DNA of 64,000 bases, from contig JAABLG010000010.1 of NCBI GenBank assembly GCA_010604095.1, forward strand, positions 2,999 to 66,998, read 5' to 3'. A program made the translations under genes and the position numbers. Shown piece after piece: positions 45,561 to 55,142 of this stretch. The notes beneath the pieces are model-generated. The model was not told the origin of the DNA and searched no databases. It saw only the letters and a list, made by a program, of their open reading frames with translations. Within the stretch, counting starts at the first letter, position 1. The number at the start of each line of letters is the position of its first letter. Source of the DNA: Streptococcus vestibularis (GTDB taxonomy: Bacteria > Bacillota > Bacilli > Lactobacillales > Streptococcaceae).

Positions 45561-47231
45561 CTAAACAGGACCATCTACTTTCAGCAAAGCTCTTGCTTGA
45601 CTCAAGGCAGCATCGGTCACATTGTCACCAGCAAGCATCTTAGCAATTTCCTCAACCCTTTCGTCAGGAGTCAAGAGACGGACACGCGATACCGTCGTCT
45701 CATTATCACTTTCCTTAGAAATAAAGAACTGATAATCAGCAATAGCGATAACTTGCGGAAGGTGACTGATGGCTAAGACCTGACCATGACTTCCAATTTT
45801 ATGAATCTTCTGAGCAATGGCTTGAGCAACACGGCCTGAAACACCAGTATCCACCTCATCAAAGACGATGCTGGTTTTGTCTTCTTTTCGGGCAAAAGCT
45901 GATTTAATAGCTAACATAAGTCGAGACAATTCTCCTCCTGACGCAACCTTAACAAGCGGTTTAAAGCCTTCGCCAGGATTAGTCGAAATGTAAAACTCAA
46001 CTTGTTCATTGCCATCACGGTTAAATTTTCCCTTCGTAAAGGTTACTTTAAAATCTGCCTTATCCATATAGAGGTCACATAGCTCGGCCTTAATCTCCGC
46101 TTCAAGAGCCGTTGCAATCTGATGACGTGCCGCCTGTAAGGTCTCTGCAGACGCAAGCAAGTCTTTTTCCAGTTGCTTAAGCTCTTGTTCCATGGCATCT
46201 GATGAGCTGGAATTCCCAGTCAGAAGGTTGTATTCTTTAGTCGAATTGTCCAGGTAATCCAAGACATCATCGACAGTTCCACCATATTTACGGGTAATAG
46301 CATTAATGGTATCTAAACGGTGTTCAATCTCCTGCAAACGACCTGCATCAAAGTCTAGATTATCTAAAAGATCACCCAACTGTTTGGTTGCATCCTCAAG
46401 AACGTAATAGGCCTCTGATAGATTACCAGAGAGTTCTTTGTAATCAGAGTCATACTCTTCAAGGGATTGAAGGTCGTTCATGGCAGAGCGGACATTGGAT
46501 AGACTAGAAAAATCTTCATTATCCAACATGACATAGGCATTTGTTAGTGTATCAGCTATCTGCTTATGATTCAGTAGTTTATCTCGCTCCTTCATCAAAG
46601 CAAAATCTTCTCCTGATTTTAAGGAAGCTGCCTCAATTTCTGCTATCTGAAAAGCCAGCATTTCAATACGAGCTTTATGTTCTTGCTCATTTTTCTGTTT
46701 TTCAAGAACAGCTTTTCTTAACTCACGGTAGCGGTCAAAATATTCTTGATACTTTTTCTTCGTTTGAAAAAATGCCTTATCTCCAAAAGCATCCAACATG
46801 CTAATGTGAAGAGCAGGTCTCATGAGTTCTTCCTGATCATGCTGACCATGAATATCGACCAAAAAATGTCCTACTGCCTTAAGAATGGTTAGATTCACCA
46901 TCTGGCCATTAATACGACTAACACTTCGACCATTTTGGAAGACTTCACGGCGGATAATCAATTCATCCTCAACAGGAATCCCATTATCTTCCAAGAGACT
47001 GACTAAAGCAGGATTTTGTTCAATTGAAAAGAATCCTTGAATTTCTGCCTTGGGAGCTGAATGACGTACCACTTCACTAGAGGCCCGTGCCCCTAGCATT
47101 AGATTCATAGCATCGATAATAATAGATTTCCCAGCTCCCGTTTCACCAGTAAGGACAGTCATCCCATTTTCAAAGTTAAGAGAAATTTCTTCAATAATTG
47201 CGAAATTCTTTATCGTAATTTCGAGAAGCAT
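45561..47231 (-). CDS. recN: DNA repair protein RecN
   Basis: 556 residues, an SMC-like ATPase for double-strand break repair. It has an N-terminal Walker A GETGAGKSIIIDAMNL, the QHDQEELM segment, long coiled coils (about residues 150-370) and the C-terminal signature and Walker B (VASGGELSRLMLAIK, TSIVFDEVDTGVSGRVA, LAISHLPQVIA). It starts 8 bp after argR, at the end of the xseA-xseB-ispA-tlyA-argR-recN series found in many Gram-positive bacteria. Confidence 0.97.
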   Translation of the reverse strand: MLLEITIKNFAIIEEISLNFENGMTVLTGETGAGKSIIIDAMNLMLGARASSEVVRHSAPKAEIQGFFSIEQNPALVSLLEDNGIPVEDELIIRREVFQNGRSVSRINGQMVNLTILKAVGHFLVDIHGQHDQEELMRPALHISMLDAFGDKAFFQTKKKYQEYFDRYRELRKAVLEKQKNEQEHKARIEMLAFQIAEIEAASLKSGEDFALMKERDKLLNHKQIADTLTNAYVMLDNEDFSSLSNVRSAMNDLQSLEEYDSDYKELSGNLSEAYYVLEDATKQLGDLLDNLDFDAGRLQEIEHRLDTINAITRKYGGTVDDVLDYLDNSTKEYNLLTGNSSSSDAMEQELKQLEKDLLASAETLQAARHQIATALEAEIKAELCDLYMDKADFKVTFTKGKFNRDGNEQVEFYISTNPGEGFKPLVKVASGGELSRLMLAIKSAFARKEDKTSIVFDEVDTGVSGRVAQAIAQKIHKIGSHGQVLAISHLPQVIAIADYQFFISKESDNETTVSRVRLLTPDERVEEIAKMLAGDNVTDAALSQARALLKVDGPV

Positions 47232-47239
47232 AAATCCTC

Positions 47240-47686
47240 CTATTCTTCAACCCACTTGACAATCTGTCCCTGTAATTCAATAGCTGCTAATTCTGACTGA
47301 GCCACTAAAAAGAGTGTGTCATCGTCAGCAATTAAACTAAAAATCAAGTGCTTGTATTCGTCCAAAAGAATCTTTTTGATGAGACGACTAGTTCCAGGCT
47401 GAACCTGGATATTCATGAAAGCTTGTTGACGGTCAATACGGATTAAGCGCTTAGATCCAACTGGAGATACACCTAAACGTCTAGGGGCATTTGAAAGCCC
47501 ATAGATATAGGAACCATCTTCAGAAGGGACTTTTGTGATTCCAATTTCATTAATATCACGTGATACGGTGGCTTGAGTAGCTTTTAATCCCTCGTTTTGG
47601 AGTAATTTAACCAATTCTCCCTGAGTCGTAATTTTATTTTCTTGGACAATCTTTCGGATTAGCTCCAAACGATCATTCTTCTTCAT
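47240..47686 (-). CDS. argR: Arginine repressor family regulator (ArgR/AhrC)
   Basis: 148 residues. The N-terminal winged helix (RLELIRKIVQENKITTQGEL, then KATQATVSRDINEIGITKV) binds ARG boxes. The C-terminal domain (FMNIQVQPGTSRLIKKILLD, LIADDDTLFLVAQSE) forms the hexamer and binds arginine. Streptococci often have several paralogues; this one, in the recN neighbourhood, corresponds to the AhrC-like copy. It overlaps tlyA by 14 bases. Confidence 0.93.
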   Translation of the reverse strand: MKKNDRLELIRKIVQENKITTQGELVKLLQNEGLKATQATVSRDINEIGITKVPSEDGSYIYGLSNAPRRLGVSPVGSKRLIRIDRQQAFMNIQVQPGTSRLIKKILLDEYKHLIFSLIADDDTLFLVAQSELAAIELQGQIVKWVEE

Positions 47687-48500
47687 TTTTCTTAAACTCC
47701 TTATGTGCTTGTGCTACAACTTCCTTGATAGCGGATATAACCTCATTCTTAGGCGAAGTTGTTTTCTCCAAGTGGGCCAGAAACTCAATATTACCATGGC
47801 CACCTTGAATAGGGGAAAAATCCAACCCTTTAACCGAAAAGCCATAATCAACTGCAAAAGCAGTGACTGTTTCTAGCACCTTCTCATGAACACTGCTCTC
47901 ACGGACAATGCCATTTTTCCCAATTTGTTCACGACCTGCCTCAAATTGCGGTTTGACCAGGGCAACAACTTGTCCACCATCAACCAATACCTTAGCCAAA
48001 GCAGGTAGAATCAGATTAAGAGAGATAAAGCTGACATCAATAGATGCAAATGATGGTAAGCCTTCAGTAAAATCGGTAGGTTCAGCATAACGAAAATTGT
48101 ACTGTTCCATGGAACGAACACGTTCGTCCTGACGCAGTTTCCAAACCAGCTGGTTAGTACCGACATCAACAGCATAAACCAGTTTAGCCCCATTTTGAAG
48201 CATAACATCAGTAAAACCACCTGTCGAAGCACCAATATCAATCGTAGTCATGCCTTCAACTGAGAGATTGAAAACCTTCAAGCCTTTTTCAAGTTTAAGA
48301 CCTCCACGACTGACATACTTGAGTTTTTCCCCTTTAAGCTTCAACTCTGTCGCATCATCAATTTTTTCACCAGGTTTGTCATAACGCTCACCATTGATAA
48401 CATTCACAACCAAACCAGCCATAACGCCACGTTTAGCTTGTTCTCGTGTGTCAAAAAGGCCTTGTTTATAGGCCAAGACATCTACTCTTTCCTTAGGCAT
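47673..48500 (-). CDS. TlyA family rRNA (cytidine-2'-O)-methyltransferase
   Basis: 275 residues: an N-terminal S4 RNA-binding domain (ERVDVLAYKQGLFDTREQAK, RGGLKLEKGLKVFNL) and a FtsJ-like methyltransferase (TIDIGASTGGFTDVMLQNGA for the cofactor site, ALVKPQFEAGREQIGKNGIV near the catalytic lysine). It is often annotated as hemolysin A; rRNA methylation is the better-supported family role. It overlaps ispA by 8 bases and argR by 14. Confidence 0.9.
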   Translation of the reverse strand: MPKERVDVLAYKQGLFDTREQAKRGVMAGLVVNVINGERYDKPGEKIDDATELKLKGEKLKYVSRGGLKLEKGLKVFNLSVEGMTTIDIGASTGGFTDVMLQNGAKLVYAVDVGTNQLVWKLRQDERVRSMEQYNFRYAEPTDFTEGLPSFASIDVSFISLNLILPALAKVLVDGGQVVALVKPQFEAGREQIGKNGIVRESSVHEKVLETVTAFAVDYGFSVKGLDFSPIQGGHGNIEFLAHLEKTTSPKNEVISAIKEVVAQAHKEFKKNEEE

Positions 48501-49365
48501 GGAGTCGTAACCTTTCTATGATTTCTATAACGCTGTCCTTTTTAAAAACTTGACTCTCAGCCAAATTTTGGAAGATAGCCTCAGCTTTGTTAAGAGATTC
48601 CTCAAGAATGTCATATGATTTATCCAAACCAAGTAGGGCAGGGTAAGTTGATTTCCCAGCCACCACATCTTTTCCAGGTGTTTTTCCCAAGGCTTCAAAA
48701 TCAGCTGTCACATCCAAGATGTCATCACGCACTTGAAAGGCTAGACCAATCAGCTGACCGGCTTCCTGAAGATTGTCCAAAACCTCTCGTCCTTGTTGAG
48801 CAACAATACCTGCTGCCACAAAAGGAAAGGTTAAGAGCTTACCTGTCTTATGTTCATGAATCTGAGCCAGTTGTGATAAATCAAGTTCTTGACCTTCACC
48901 CTTCATATCCAGCATCTGACCACCTACCATACCAAAGGTTCCCGAAGCATGAGAGAGAGCTTGAATCAATTCAACACGAATTTCTGCTGATAGCTCTGTT
49001 TGGGCAAGTAAATCAAAGGGGTCTAAAAAGAGAGAATCACCAGCCAAAATCGCCGTTGCTTCGTCAAATTTTTTATGGTTTGTCAAACATCCTCGACGGT
49101 AATCATCATTATCCATGGCCGGCAAATCATCGTGAATCAGACTTCCTGTATGAATCATTTCAAGACTCGCTGCGACATCAAAATGACTATCAGTTAACTC
49201 TAAACCAAATCCTTCAAGCAAATCCAAGAAAATGAGAGGACGAATACGCTTACCGCCACCATCAACTGAATAAAGAATAGCTGTAATCAGTTCATTTGAT
49301 ACTGGAAGATTCTTCTTTTGGTAGTAATCACGGATAGCAGCATCAATTTTTTCACGCTTAGTCAT
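48493..49365 (-). CDS. ispA: Farnesyl (short-chain polyprenyl) diphosphate synthase
   Basis: 290 residues. It condenses isopentenyl diphosphate with allylic diphosphates, making farnesyl diphosphate for undecaprenyl lipid synthesis. The two Asp-rich motifs are present: SLIHDDLPAMDNDDYRRG and LAFQVRDDILDVTAD. KRIRPLIFLDLLEG also fits. Chain length is inferred from family resemblance. One-base overlap with xseB and 8-base overlap with tlyA. Confidence 0.95.
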   Translation of the reverse strand: MTKREKIDAAIRDYYQKKNLPVSNELITAILYSVDGGGKRIRPLIFLDLLEGFGLELTDSHFDVAASLEMIHTGSLIHDDLPAMDNDDYRRGCLTNHKKFDEATAILAGDSLFLDPFDLLAQTELSAEIRVELIQALSHASGTFGMVGGQMLDMKGEGQELDLSQLAQIHEHKTGKLLTFPFVAAGIVAQQGREVLDNLQEAGQLIGLAFQVRDDILDVTADFEALGKTPGKDVVAGKSTYPALLGLDKSYDILEESLNKAEAIFQNLAESQVFKKDSVIEIIERLRLHA

Positions 49366-49580
49366 TAGGCATCCATTTCCGTTTCTGTACCGTCTGCTTG
49401 CATAACCTTAACCAATGTCTTTTCAGCATCTTCCAAGGTCTTCTGCAAATCTTTAGACAGGGCCATACCCTTTTGGAACTCCGCAATAGCATCTTCAAGA
49501 GCAACATCGCCTGTCTCAAGTTTAGTAACGATAGCTTCTAGGTCCTGTAAATTTTCCTCAAATGTTTTTTTCGTTGACAT
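49365..49580 (-). CDS. xseB: Exodeoxyribonuclease VII small subunit
   Basis: 71 residues, typical length, with [20 protein letters not shown] and [20 protein letters not shown], the helical hallmark of XseB. It binds several-fold to XseA. Its start overlaps the xseA end by 23 bases, consistent with coupled translation. Confidence 0.96.
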   Translation of the reverse strand: MSTKKTFEENLQDLEAIVTKLETGDVALEDAIAEFQKGMALSKDLQKTLEDAEKTLVKVMQADGTETEMDA

Positions 49581-50898
49581 TTTTTACCTCTACTTCTAGT
49601 TCTCCATCCCTCATTTGGATAGTTAATTGATCACCTTCAGTAATATCCTTGATAGTGGTTAGGGGCTTATCGTCTTTATTGACAATAGCATAGCCCCTTG
49701 CAACAATACGACTAGTGTCCAGTGATAATAGAGCCTCTTGTGCCTTCTCTAGTCTGACACGATAGCCGTTAAGGGTGTTCTTGGTTGTAGTAACTAACAA
49801 ACGCTGTAAGGACTCCCGACGGTCCTGATAATTCTCTACACTAGCAAAGAGATTCAAACCTTGCAGTCTCTGACTTAAAAGAGCCGTTTCTTTTTGTTTA
49901 CGTTCAAACTCCTGCTTTATCAAGGTTTCAAGTCGGGTTGTCAAATGGTCAAGCTTTTGCAAATAGCCGTCATAGAGGCGCTCAGGCTGCCTAAAGACAA
50001 TAGACTGTGACAATTTGGCTAAACGCTCTTGGTTATACTGTATACGTCTCAAACAAGCTTGATAAGCCCTGTTTTGTCTTTCCCGAATCCAAACCAAGGT
50101 ATCCGCCTTAGATACTGGCGTTGCAAGCTCTGCCGCTGCTGTAGGGGTAGCGGCCCTACGATCTGCTACAAAGTCAGCCAAAGTCGTATCGGTTTCATGA
50201 CCCACACTAGAAATCACAGGCAAACGACTCTCAAAAATCGATTGCACCACAATTTCTTCGTTAAAGGCCCAAAGATCTTCGATAGAACCTCCACCACGAC
50301 CGACGATTAAAAGATCCAGATCATCCCTTTGATTGGCTCTTTGGATATTTTCAGCAATTTCTTGTGCAGCTCCTTCTCCTTGAACCTTGGTAGGAAAGAG
50401 TAAAATCTCTACTCCGGGAAAACGACGACTAACTGTTGTAATGATGTCTCGAATAACCGCACCACTAGGACTCGTGACAACCCCAACCTTTTTGACAAAA
50501 TTAGGAAGAGCCTGTTTATGACGCTCGTCAAAATAACCTTGGGCAGTTAGTTTCTTACGAAGCTGTTCAAATTGGAGAGCCAAGGCACCCACACCATCTG
50601 GCTCAGCTTTCTCGATAATAATCGAATAGGAACCACTAGGCTCATAGATTTGCACCCGACCAACAACATTGATTTTCATCCCTTCTTCGAGGTCAAAACC
50701 AAGTTTTTTGAAGACTCCTGCCCAAATTGTTGCTTGGATAACAGCTCCCTCATCCTTAAGAGAAAAATACTGATGACTAGGCCGACGACGAAAATTGGAA
50801 ACCTGACCTGTCAAATATACCCTCTCTAAATAAGGATCACGGTCAAATTTCATTTTCAAATATTTGGTTAAAGAGGTGACCGAAAAATAGTCTGACAC
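49558..50898 (-). CDS. xseA: Exodeoxyribonuclease VII large subunit
   Basis: 446 residues from a GTG start with AGGAGAG upstream. An N-terminal OB fold ([20 protein letters not shown]) is followed by the catalytic region ([58 protein letters not shown]) and a long coiled coil before the C-terminal [13 protein letters not shown] segment. The complex degrades single-stranded DNA. It heads the six-gene xseA-recN series; a hairpin with a T run in its leader could attenuate the operon. Confidence 0.97.
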   Translation of the reverse strand: MSDYFSVTSLTKYLKMKFDRDPYLERVYLTGQVSNFRRRPSHQYFSLKDEGAVIQATIWAGVFKKLGFDLEEGMKINVVGRVQIYEPSGSYSIIIEKAEPDGVGALALQFEQLRKKLTAQGYFDERHKQALPNFVKKVGVVTSPSGAVIRDIITTVSRRFPGVEILLFPTKVQGEGAAQEIAENIQRANQRDDLDLLIVGRGGGSIEDLWAFNEEIVVQSIFESRLPVISSVGHETDTTLADFVADRRAATPTAAAELATPVSKADTLVWIRERQNRAYQACLRRIQYNQERLAKLSQSIVFRQPERLYDGYLQKLDHLTTRLETLIKQEFERKQKETALLSQRLQGLNLFASVENYQDRRESLQRLLVTTTKNTLNGYRVRLEKAQEALLSLDTSRIVARGYAIVNKDDKPLTTIKDITEGDQLTIQMRDGELEVEVKNVNEKNI

Positions 50899-50944
50899 GA
50901 CAACTCTCCTTTTTAAAACTGATTAGTGAAAAATCCGAGGAGAC

Positions 50945-50964
50945 TAAAAAAGTTCCGTCGAACT
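50945..50964 (-). terminator. Possible attenuator hairpin in the xseA leader
   Basis: AGTTC-GACG-GAACT followed by TTTTTT on the minus strand, between the promoter and xseA. The stem is only 5 bp. Confidence 0.35.
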
Positions 50965-51026
50965 GATAATCTCAAATCTCCATAATCAACTTTTTAATTG
51001 TATACACGATTACCTTAAATTATACC

Positions 51027-51051
51027 AAAAAAGACTGTCAAAAGACAGTCT
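51027..51051 (-). terminator. Terminator of the 253-aa membrane protein gene
   Basis: AGACTGTC-TTTT-GACAGTCT followed by TTTTTGG on the minus strand. An extended -10 (TGGTATAAT) for xseA begins right after it. Confidence 0.85.
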
Positions 51052-51086
51052 CAGACACCCTAGTCAGGCGTTTTATAACGGTTTAA

Positions 51087-51848
51087 TTAGCTTGTTGAAT
51101 ATTTTTTGGAAACGACGTCCCAAGATCCACTTGAACCATCAAGACCACCATAGGCTTCTAACTGACCTTTTTTGTCAACTCGGAAAAGAAGGACATTATT
51201 ACCATAACTATCAGAGAGTTGGGCATAGACTAGATTATCGTCATCGTCAGTCCATGAATAAACATTCCAACCCAGATTTTTATAACTTTCGCCTGTTGAG
51301 CCTTGTTCCTTGGCATAGGTAGAAACTACCCAGTCTTCTAACTGCTGATCAGACAATGATGACGTATCAACATTAGAGGACTGATTATCTGAAGATGCTG
51401 CAGCTGCTTCCTTACTTTTGGCTAACTGGCCATTTTTCCAAGGATTGGTTACGTTTTCGTTTTGGTTATTACTATACCACATTAGAGTGACAACAGGAAT
51501 CACAACAGCAGCTACTGCCACAACGCCAATCACCCATCTAATCACTTTAGGGTCTCTTAGCCTATCAAAACTCGAAACCTTCCTACTTCTAGTAGGTTCA
51601 TTCTTACGACGTCTAAATTCGCTCACAGCTTTTTCCTCTTTTTCTTGAAAGTAGTCCCTTTTTTTCTTTTCCTCTTGTTCCAAGAGTTTTTGCACTTCCT
51701 TACGGCCCTGCGGATCACTCGTTTGAGCCAAAGAAATTTGCAACTGAAAGATACGATTATCCAAAGCCTGCTCATATTCTTTGGCTGCTTCTCTATCACC
51801 ATTATCTGCTAAGGCTCTGAGATACTCTTCATTACTGAATTCAGCCAT
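51087..51848 (-). CDS. Unrecognised single-pass membrane protein
   Basis: 253 residues. The cytosolic N-terminal half is highly charged and helical (EEYLRALADNGDREAAKEYE, LLEQEEKKKRDYFQEKEEKA). One membrane helix at about residues 106-125 (VIRWVIGVVAVAAVVIPVVT) leads to a Ser/Asn-rich linker and an extracellular domain rich in aromatics and Asp (NLGWNVYSWTDDDDNLVYAQ). It resembles other streptococcal membrane proteins of unknown function. Own terminator; no obvious operon partner. Confidence 0.75.
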   Translation of the reverse strand: MAEFSNEEYLRALADNGDREAAKEYEQALDNRIFQLQISLAQTSDPQGRKEVQKLLEQEEKKKRDYFQEKEEKAVSEFRRRKNEPTRSRKVSSFDRLRDPKVIRWVIGVVAVAAVVIPVVTLMWYSNNQNENVTNPWKNGQLAKSKEAAAASSDNQSSNVDTSSLSDQQLEDWVVSTYAKEQGSTGESYKNLGWNVYSWTDDDDNLVYAQLSDSYGNNVLLFRVDKKGQLEAYGGLDGSSGSWDVVSKKYSTS

Positions 51849-51943
51849 ACTATACCGCTCCTGCTTCTAAATCGTTTCTTCTATTTTCTTAAAGCCTGAG
51901 ACTTTTGTCAAGTTACTAGTTTGTAACAAAATCTTACAGCTAT

Positions 51944-51976
51944 AAAAAAGTTGAAGAAACTCACATTCTCCAACTT
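51944..51976 (-). terminator. Terminator of dnaD-nth
   Basis: AAGTTGGAGAA pairs with TTCTTCAACTT (one mismatch) and is followed by TTTTTT. It overlaps the nth stop. Confidence 0.75.
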
Positions 51977-52619
51977 ATTTCTTAATCATTTCCTTATAAT
52001 ACTTACAATAGCTTTGAAGGGGGCAGGACTGACATTTAGGATTCTTAGCTAAACAATGATAACGTCCAAAGAAAATCATGCGATGATGACTAATAATCCA
52101 GTCTCTTTTGGGGATTTTCTTCATCAACTCTGCTTCAATTTCCTCTACAGTTGCATCTTCTGCAACAATATTTAGGCGTTTCGAAACACGTGAGACATGT
52201 GTGTCAACAGCAATGGACGGAATCCCATAAACTTCGGCTAAAACAACATTAGCTGTTTTCCTTCCCACACCAGGTAAACTCTCTAATTCTTTGTGTGTTT
52301 TGGGAACTTGCCCATCAAAATTCATTAGAATAGCTCTTGCCGTTTTAATGATATTCTTAGCTTTATTCTTGTAGAGGCCGATGGTCCGTAAGCACATTTC
52401 AACGTCATCAAGATTGGCAGATGCTAAATCTTCAATTTCTGGATAACGCGCCCATAAGCCTGGTGTAATCTTATTAACAGCCTTGTCTGTTGTCTGGGCT
52501 GATAAAATAACAGCAACTAATAGCTGGAAAGGAGTTTCCCACTCCAACTCTCCATGAGCATTGGGAAACATCTCTCCCATCAAGGCTAGAGCTTCATTAA
52601 CACGCTTTCTTCCCAACAT
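51975..52619 (-). CDS. nth: Endonuclease III
   Basis: 214 residues, a DNA glycosylase/AP lyase for oxidised pyrimidines. The helix-hairpin-helix LPGVGRKTANVVL contains the catalytic Lys121, and Asp139 lies in AVDTHVSRVSKRL. The C-terminal iron-sulfur cluster ligands are in CLAKNPKCQSCPLQSYC and the preceding HC. The ATG at 52619 overlaps the dnaD stop, with a G7 run as ribosome-binding site; a start five codons earlier lacks one. Confidence 0.97.
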   Translation of the reverse strand: MLGRKRVNEALALMGEMFPNAHGELEWETPFQLLVAVILSAQTTDKAVNKITPGLWARYPEIEDLASANLDDVEMCLRTIGLYKNKAKNIIKTARAILMNFDGQVPKTHKELESLPGVGRKTANVVLAEVYGIPSIAVDTHVSRVSKRLNIVAEDATVEEIEAELMKKIPKRDWIISHHRMIFFGRYHCLAKNPKCQSCPLQSYCKYYKEMIKK

Positions 52620-53317
52620 TATTGGCCCCCCCATAATTGACGGGCTGCATCCATTCCTGTTTTGAAGTCTTCCGAAACCTGATGAGCCTGTTTCTTTCCT
52701 TGATGCTCCAGACGACGCTGTTCAACTTGAAGTTTAGTAGTGATGCCACTCAATTTCCAGTTGCGAAGAACGCCTTTAACGTAATTCCAATTTGTTTTTT
52801 GGTTAAAGACAGCTTCTCTCAAAGCCTCACGAATAAGTTCAGGATCAGTATGTTCTTCTTGAATTTCCTTGTTTAAATCTTCAATAACCATAGGATTCAA
52901 GATTCCCAAAGCCTGTTCCAACTCATCCGTCAGTTGTTTGATGAGTTGTGTATTGGTTGGTTGACCAACGACAGGGCCTGACACTGTCTTTTCCTTACTC
53001 ATTAGCTTATCTAAAATAGCTAAAGCAGGTGAAGCATCAACAACCATCTCAATTTCATTATTAACCTTAATTGTTGTGAAATCAAGGAGTCCGGCCTCAG
53101 TCAATGTCGTAATACTCTTATTAACCTCAGTTGGTGTCTTGCCAGTTGCTTGCGCAATCTGACTAGAAGCCACTTCTCCAATCTGAGTTGTCGTTTGCAG
53201 ATAGAGAAATTGCCAGACTAAAAAGTCATCCGCCGACGGAAAAATATCCTTAAAATGGAAAAACAAGGCGTTTGGAAGGACCAGATTTCCTGATCGATAC
53301 TGTTCAAAAAAACTCAT
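52619..53317 (-). CDS. dnaD: DNA replication initiation protein DnaD
   Basis: 232 residues, a primosomal protein that helps remodel DNA and load the helicase at origin and restart. The N-terminal winged-helix domain (FPSADDFLVWQFLYLQTTTQ, ATGKTPTEVNKSITTLTEAG) and C-terminal DnaB2-like domain (QALGILNPMVIEDLNKEI, FNQKTNWNYVKGVLRNW with the YxxxIxxxW-like pattern) are present. It overlaps nth, as in other Firmicutes. Its last codons contain a run of seven Gs. Confidence 0.95.
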   Translation of the reverse strand: MSFFEQYRSGNLVLPNALFFHFKDIFPSADDFLVWQFLYLQTTTQIGEVASSQIAQATGKTPTEVNKSITTLTEAGLLDFTTIKVNNEIEMVVDASPALAILDKLMSKEKTVSGPVVGQPTNTQLIKQLTDELEQALGILNPMVIEDLNKEIQEEHTDPELIREALREAVFNQKTNWNYVKGVLRNWKLSGITTKLQVEQRRLEHQGKKQAHQVSEDFKTGMDAARQLWGGQ

Positions 53318-53390
53318 AATAACCTTTCAGAGTTGCTAGACTGACGCCAAAAGTCTAAATAATCACATATAAGACTCTTGAATCTGTCTG

Positions 53391-54335
53391 CTACAAATAA
53401 CCGTAGAATGAAAAATCATCTTCCAACTCTTCTAAACGATATGGTGTTTCTTGATAGACCGCGTAGTTAATCCAATTACTAAAGAAAGCTGATGCTGCAA
53501 GGTTCCAACGCAGTTGAGGTTCCTGATTAGGATCATCCTCTGGAAAATAATTCGCTGGTACATCTGGGTTAATGCCCACAGCCAAGTCCCTTCGATATTC
53601 TCTAGCCAATGTATCTCTGTCATATTCAAAGTGGCCGAAACTATAAACCTCACGAAGATTCTTACTGGCTAAAATAGACAGTCCTACTTCAGGCCCTGAA
53701 ACAACAACATCTAAATCTGTCTTGTTTTTGATATCTTCAAGAGTGACTTCTGTATAGCGTGAGTGAGGTGATACAAAGCTGTCATCAAAGCCATTCATGA
53801 GGAAATTTTCTGGCATATCAACGGTTTGTTTATAGATTCCAGATAATTTCTCTGGCAAGGCAACCTTGTCAACCCCATGTTTGTAGTAAAGGCCTGCTTG
53901 AGCCCCCCAACACAAATGAAGGGTTGAATAAACATGCTTTTTAGACCAGTCAAAAACTCGTGTCAATTCCTGCCAATAATCAACTTCCTCAAAAGGCATT
54001 TGTTCAACAGGAGCCCCCGTCACGATAAGACCATCGTAATACTTGTCCTTGATTTCATCAAATGTCTTATAAAAATTCTTCATATGTTCGGCATGGGTGT
54101 TTTTCGATTTATGGCTAGCCATATAAAGAAACTCAACGTTAATCTGTAGTGGCGTATTTGCCAAAAGACGTAGCAACTGGGTTTCTGTCACTTCTTTAGT
54201 TGGCATTAGGTTAAGGATTAGGACCTCCATTGGTCGTATATCCTGACTACTAGCCCTATTCTCATCCATGATGAAGACATTTTCCGAACGCAATACATCA
54301 AGAGCTGGTAACTTATTATCAAGTTTTATAGGCAT
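53391..54335 (-). CDS. metA: Homoserine O-acetyltransferase (MetA type)
   Basis: 314 residues, activates homoserine in methionine synthesis. The catalytic Cys142 lies in [12 protein letters not shown], with H235 and E237 in SFGHFEYDR. Residue 111 is glutamate (GAPVEQM), the side chain reported to favour acetyl-CoA over succinyl-CoA in this family, so the acetyl reaction is predicted although the gene name is often annotated as succinyltransferase. It has a clean promoter and a MET-box upstream, so it is likely a single-gene member of the methionine regulon. Confidence 0.95.
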   Translation of the reverse strand: MPIKLDNKLPALDVLRSENVFIMDENRASSQDIRPMEVLILNLMPTKEVTETQLLRLLANTPLQINVEFLYMASHKSKNTHAEHMKNFYKTFDEIKDKYYDGLIVTGAPVEQMPFEEVDYWQELTRVFDWSKKHVYSTLHLCWGAQAGLYYKHGVDKVALPEKLSGIYKQTVDMPENFLMNGFDDSFVSPHSRYTEVTLEDIKNKTDLDVVVSGPEVGLSILASKNLREVYSFGHFEYDRDTLAREYRRDLAVGINPDVPANYFPEDDPNQEPQLRWNLAASAFFSNWINYAVYQETPYRLEELEDDFSFYGYL

Positions 54336-54370
54336 AACAACATCTCCATCCTTGTCTATTCTATCTTCAT

Positions 54371-54399
54371 ATTATAAACCGGGGAGGTATTGTTATCAA
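54371..54399 (-). promoter_or_regulatory. metA promoter
   Basis: TTGATA (54394-54399), 17-bp spacer, TATAAT (54371-54376). Confidence 0.75.
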
Positions 54400-54421
54400 A
54401 TATATATTTTCTCTAGTTAGC

Positions 54422-54438
54422 TATAGCTTAAAACTATA
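54422..54438. promoter_or_regulatory. MET-box upstream of metA
   Basis: TATAGCTTAAAACTATA differs by one base from the streptococcal MET-box TATAGTTTNAAACTATA, bound by the LysR-type methionine regulator (MtaR/MetR). Its centre lies about 66 bp upstream of the predicted transcription start, the usual place for LysR-type activation. Confidence 0.8.
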
Positions 54439-54468
54439 TAAGAAAGCATATTCTGTTTAAAAGAGTTA

Positions 54469-54488
54469 AAAAGGCCCTAAGGCCTTTT
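54469..54488 (-). terminator. Terminator of apt
   Basis: AAAAGGCC-TTAG-GGCCTTTT, 8-bp perfect stem, followed by TTAAC. Confidence 0.8.
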
Positions 54489-54505
54489 GTAAAATCAGGA
54501 ATAAA

Positions 54506-55024
54506 TTATCCTGGGAAGTTCATCAATACTTTAGTGTCATAGCCTTCAATAGCTTGACGTCCATTAAGACCGTCAAGTTCAATCAAGAAGGCACAACCAG
54601 CAACAACACCGCCAAGGCGTTCTACCATTTCAATTGTGGCTTTCACAGTTCCGCCAGTCGCCAAGAGATCATCAACGATAAGGACACGTTGGCCAGGTTT
54701 AATGGCATCAGCGTGCATACAAAGCGTATCAACACCGTACTCTTTTTCGTAATCTGCTGAAATGACTTCACGTGGCAATTTACCAGGTTTACGAACTGGC
54801 GCAAAGCCAATTCCAAGTTGATAAGCAACTGGACATCCAACAATGAAACCACGTGCTTCTGGACCAACAATCATATCAATCTTCATATCCGTAGCATACT
54901 GAACGATTTCACGAATAGCATAGCCATAAGCTTTTCCATCAGCCATCAAAGGACTAATATCACGGAAAGTAACCCCTTCTTTAGGGTAGTTTTCAATAGA
55001 TGCAATATAATCTTCTAATTTCAT
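54506..55024 (-). CDS. apt: Adenine phosphoribosyltransferase
   Basis: 172 residues, makes AMP from adenine and PRPP (purine salvage). The PRPP-binding motif [20 protein letters not shown] is intact, together with [18 protein letters not shown] and [23 protein letters not shown] precedes the ATG. It follows recJ, as in other streptococci, but has an extended -10 promoter of its own. No PurR box was seen. Confidence 0.98.
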   Translation of the reverse strand: MKLEDYIASIENYPKEGVTFRDISPLMADGKAYGYAIREIVQYATDMKIDMIVGPEARGFIVGCPVAYQLGIGFAPVRKPGKLPREVISADYEKEYGVDTLCMHADAIKPGQRVLIVDDLLATGGTVKATIEMVERLGGVVAGCAFLIELDGLNGRQAIEGYDTKVLMNFPG

Positions 55025-55068
55025 TTGTTCTTCCTATAGGCTTTTCGCCAAAAAAATATTTACATATC

Positions 55069-55077
55069 ATTATAGCA
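55069..55077 (-). promoter_or_regulatory. Extended -10 promoter of apt
   Basis: Minus strand TGCTATAAT (TATAAT at 55069-55074). Confidence 0.55.
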
Positions 55078-55142
55078 TGAAATAGTAAATTTAGAAAATG
55101 CTAACCCTCATTTCGAGACGAATCCTTTGGATTCAGACTCCC

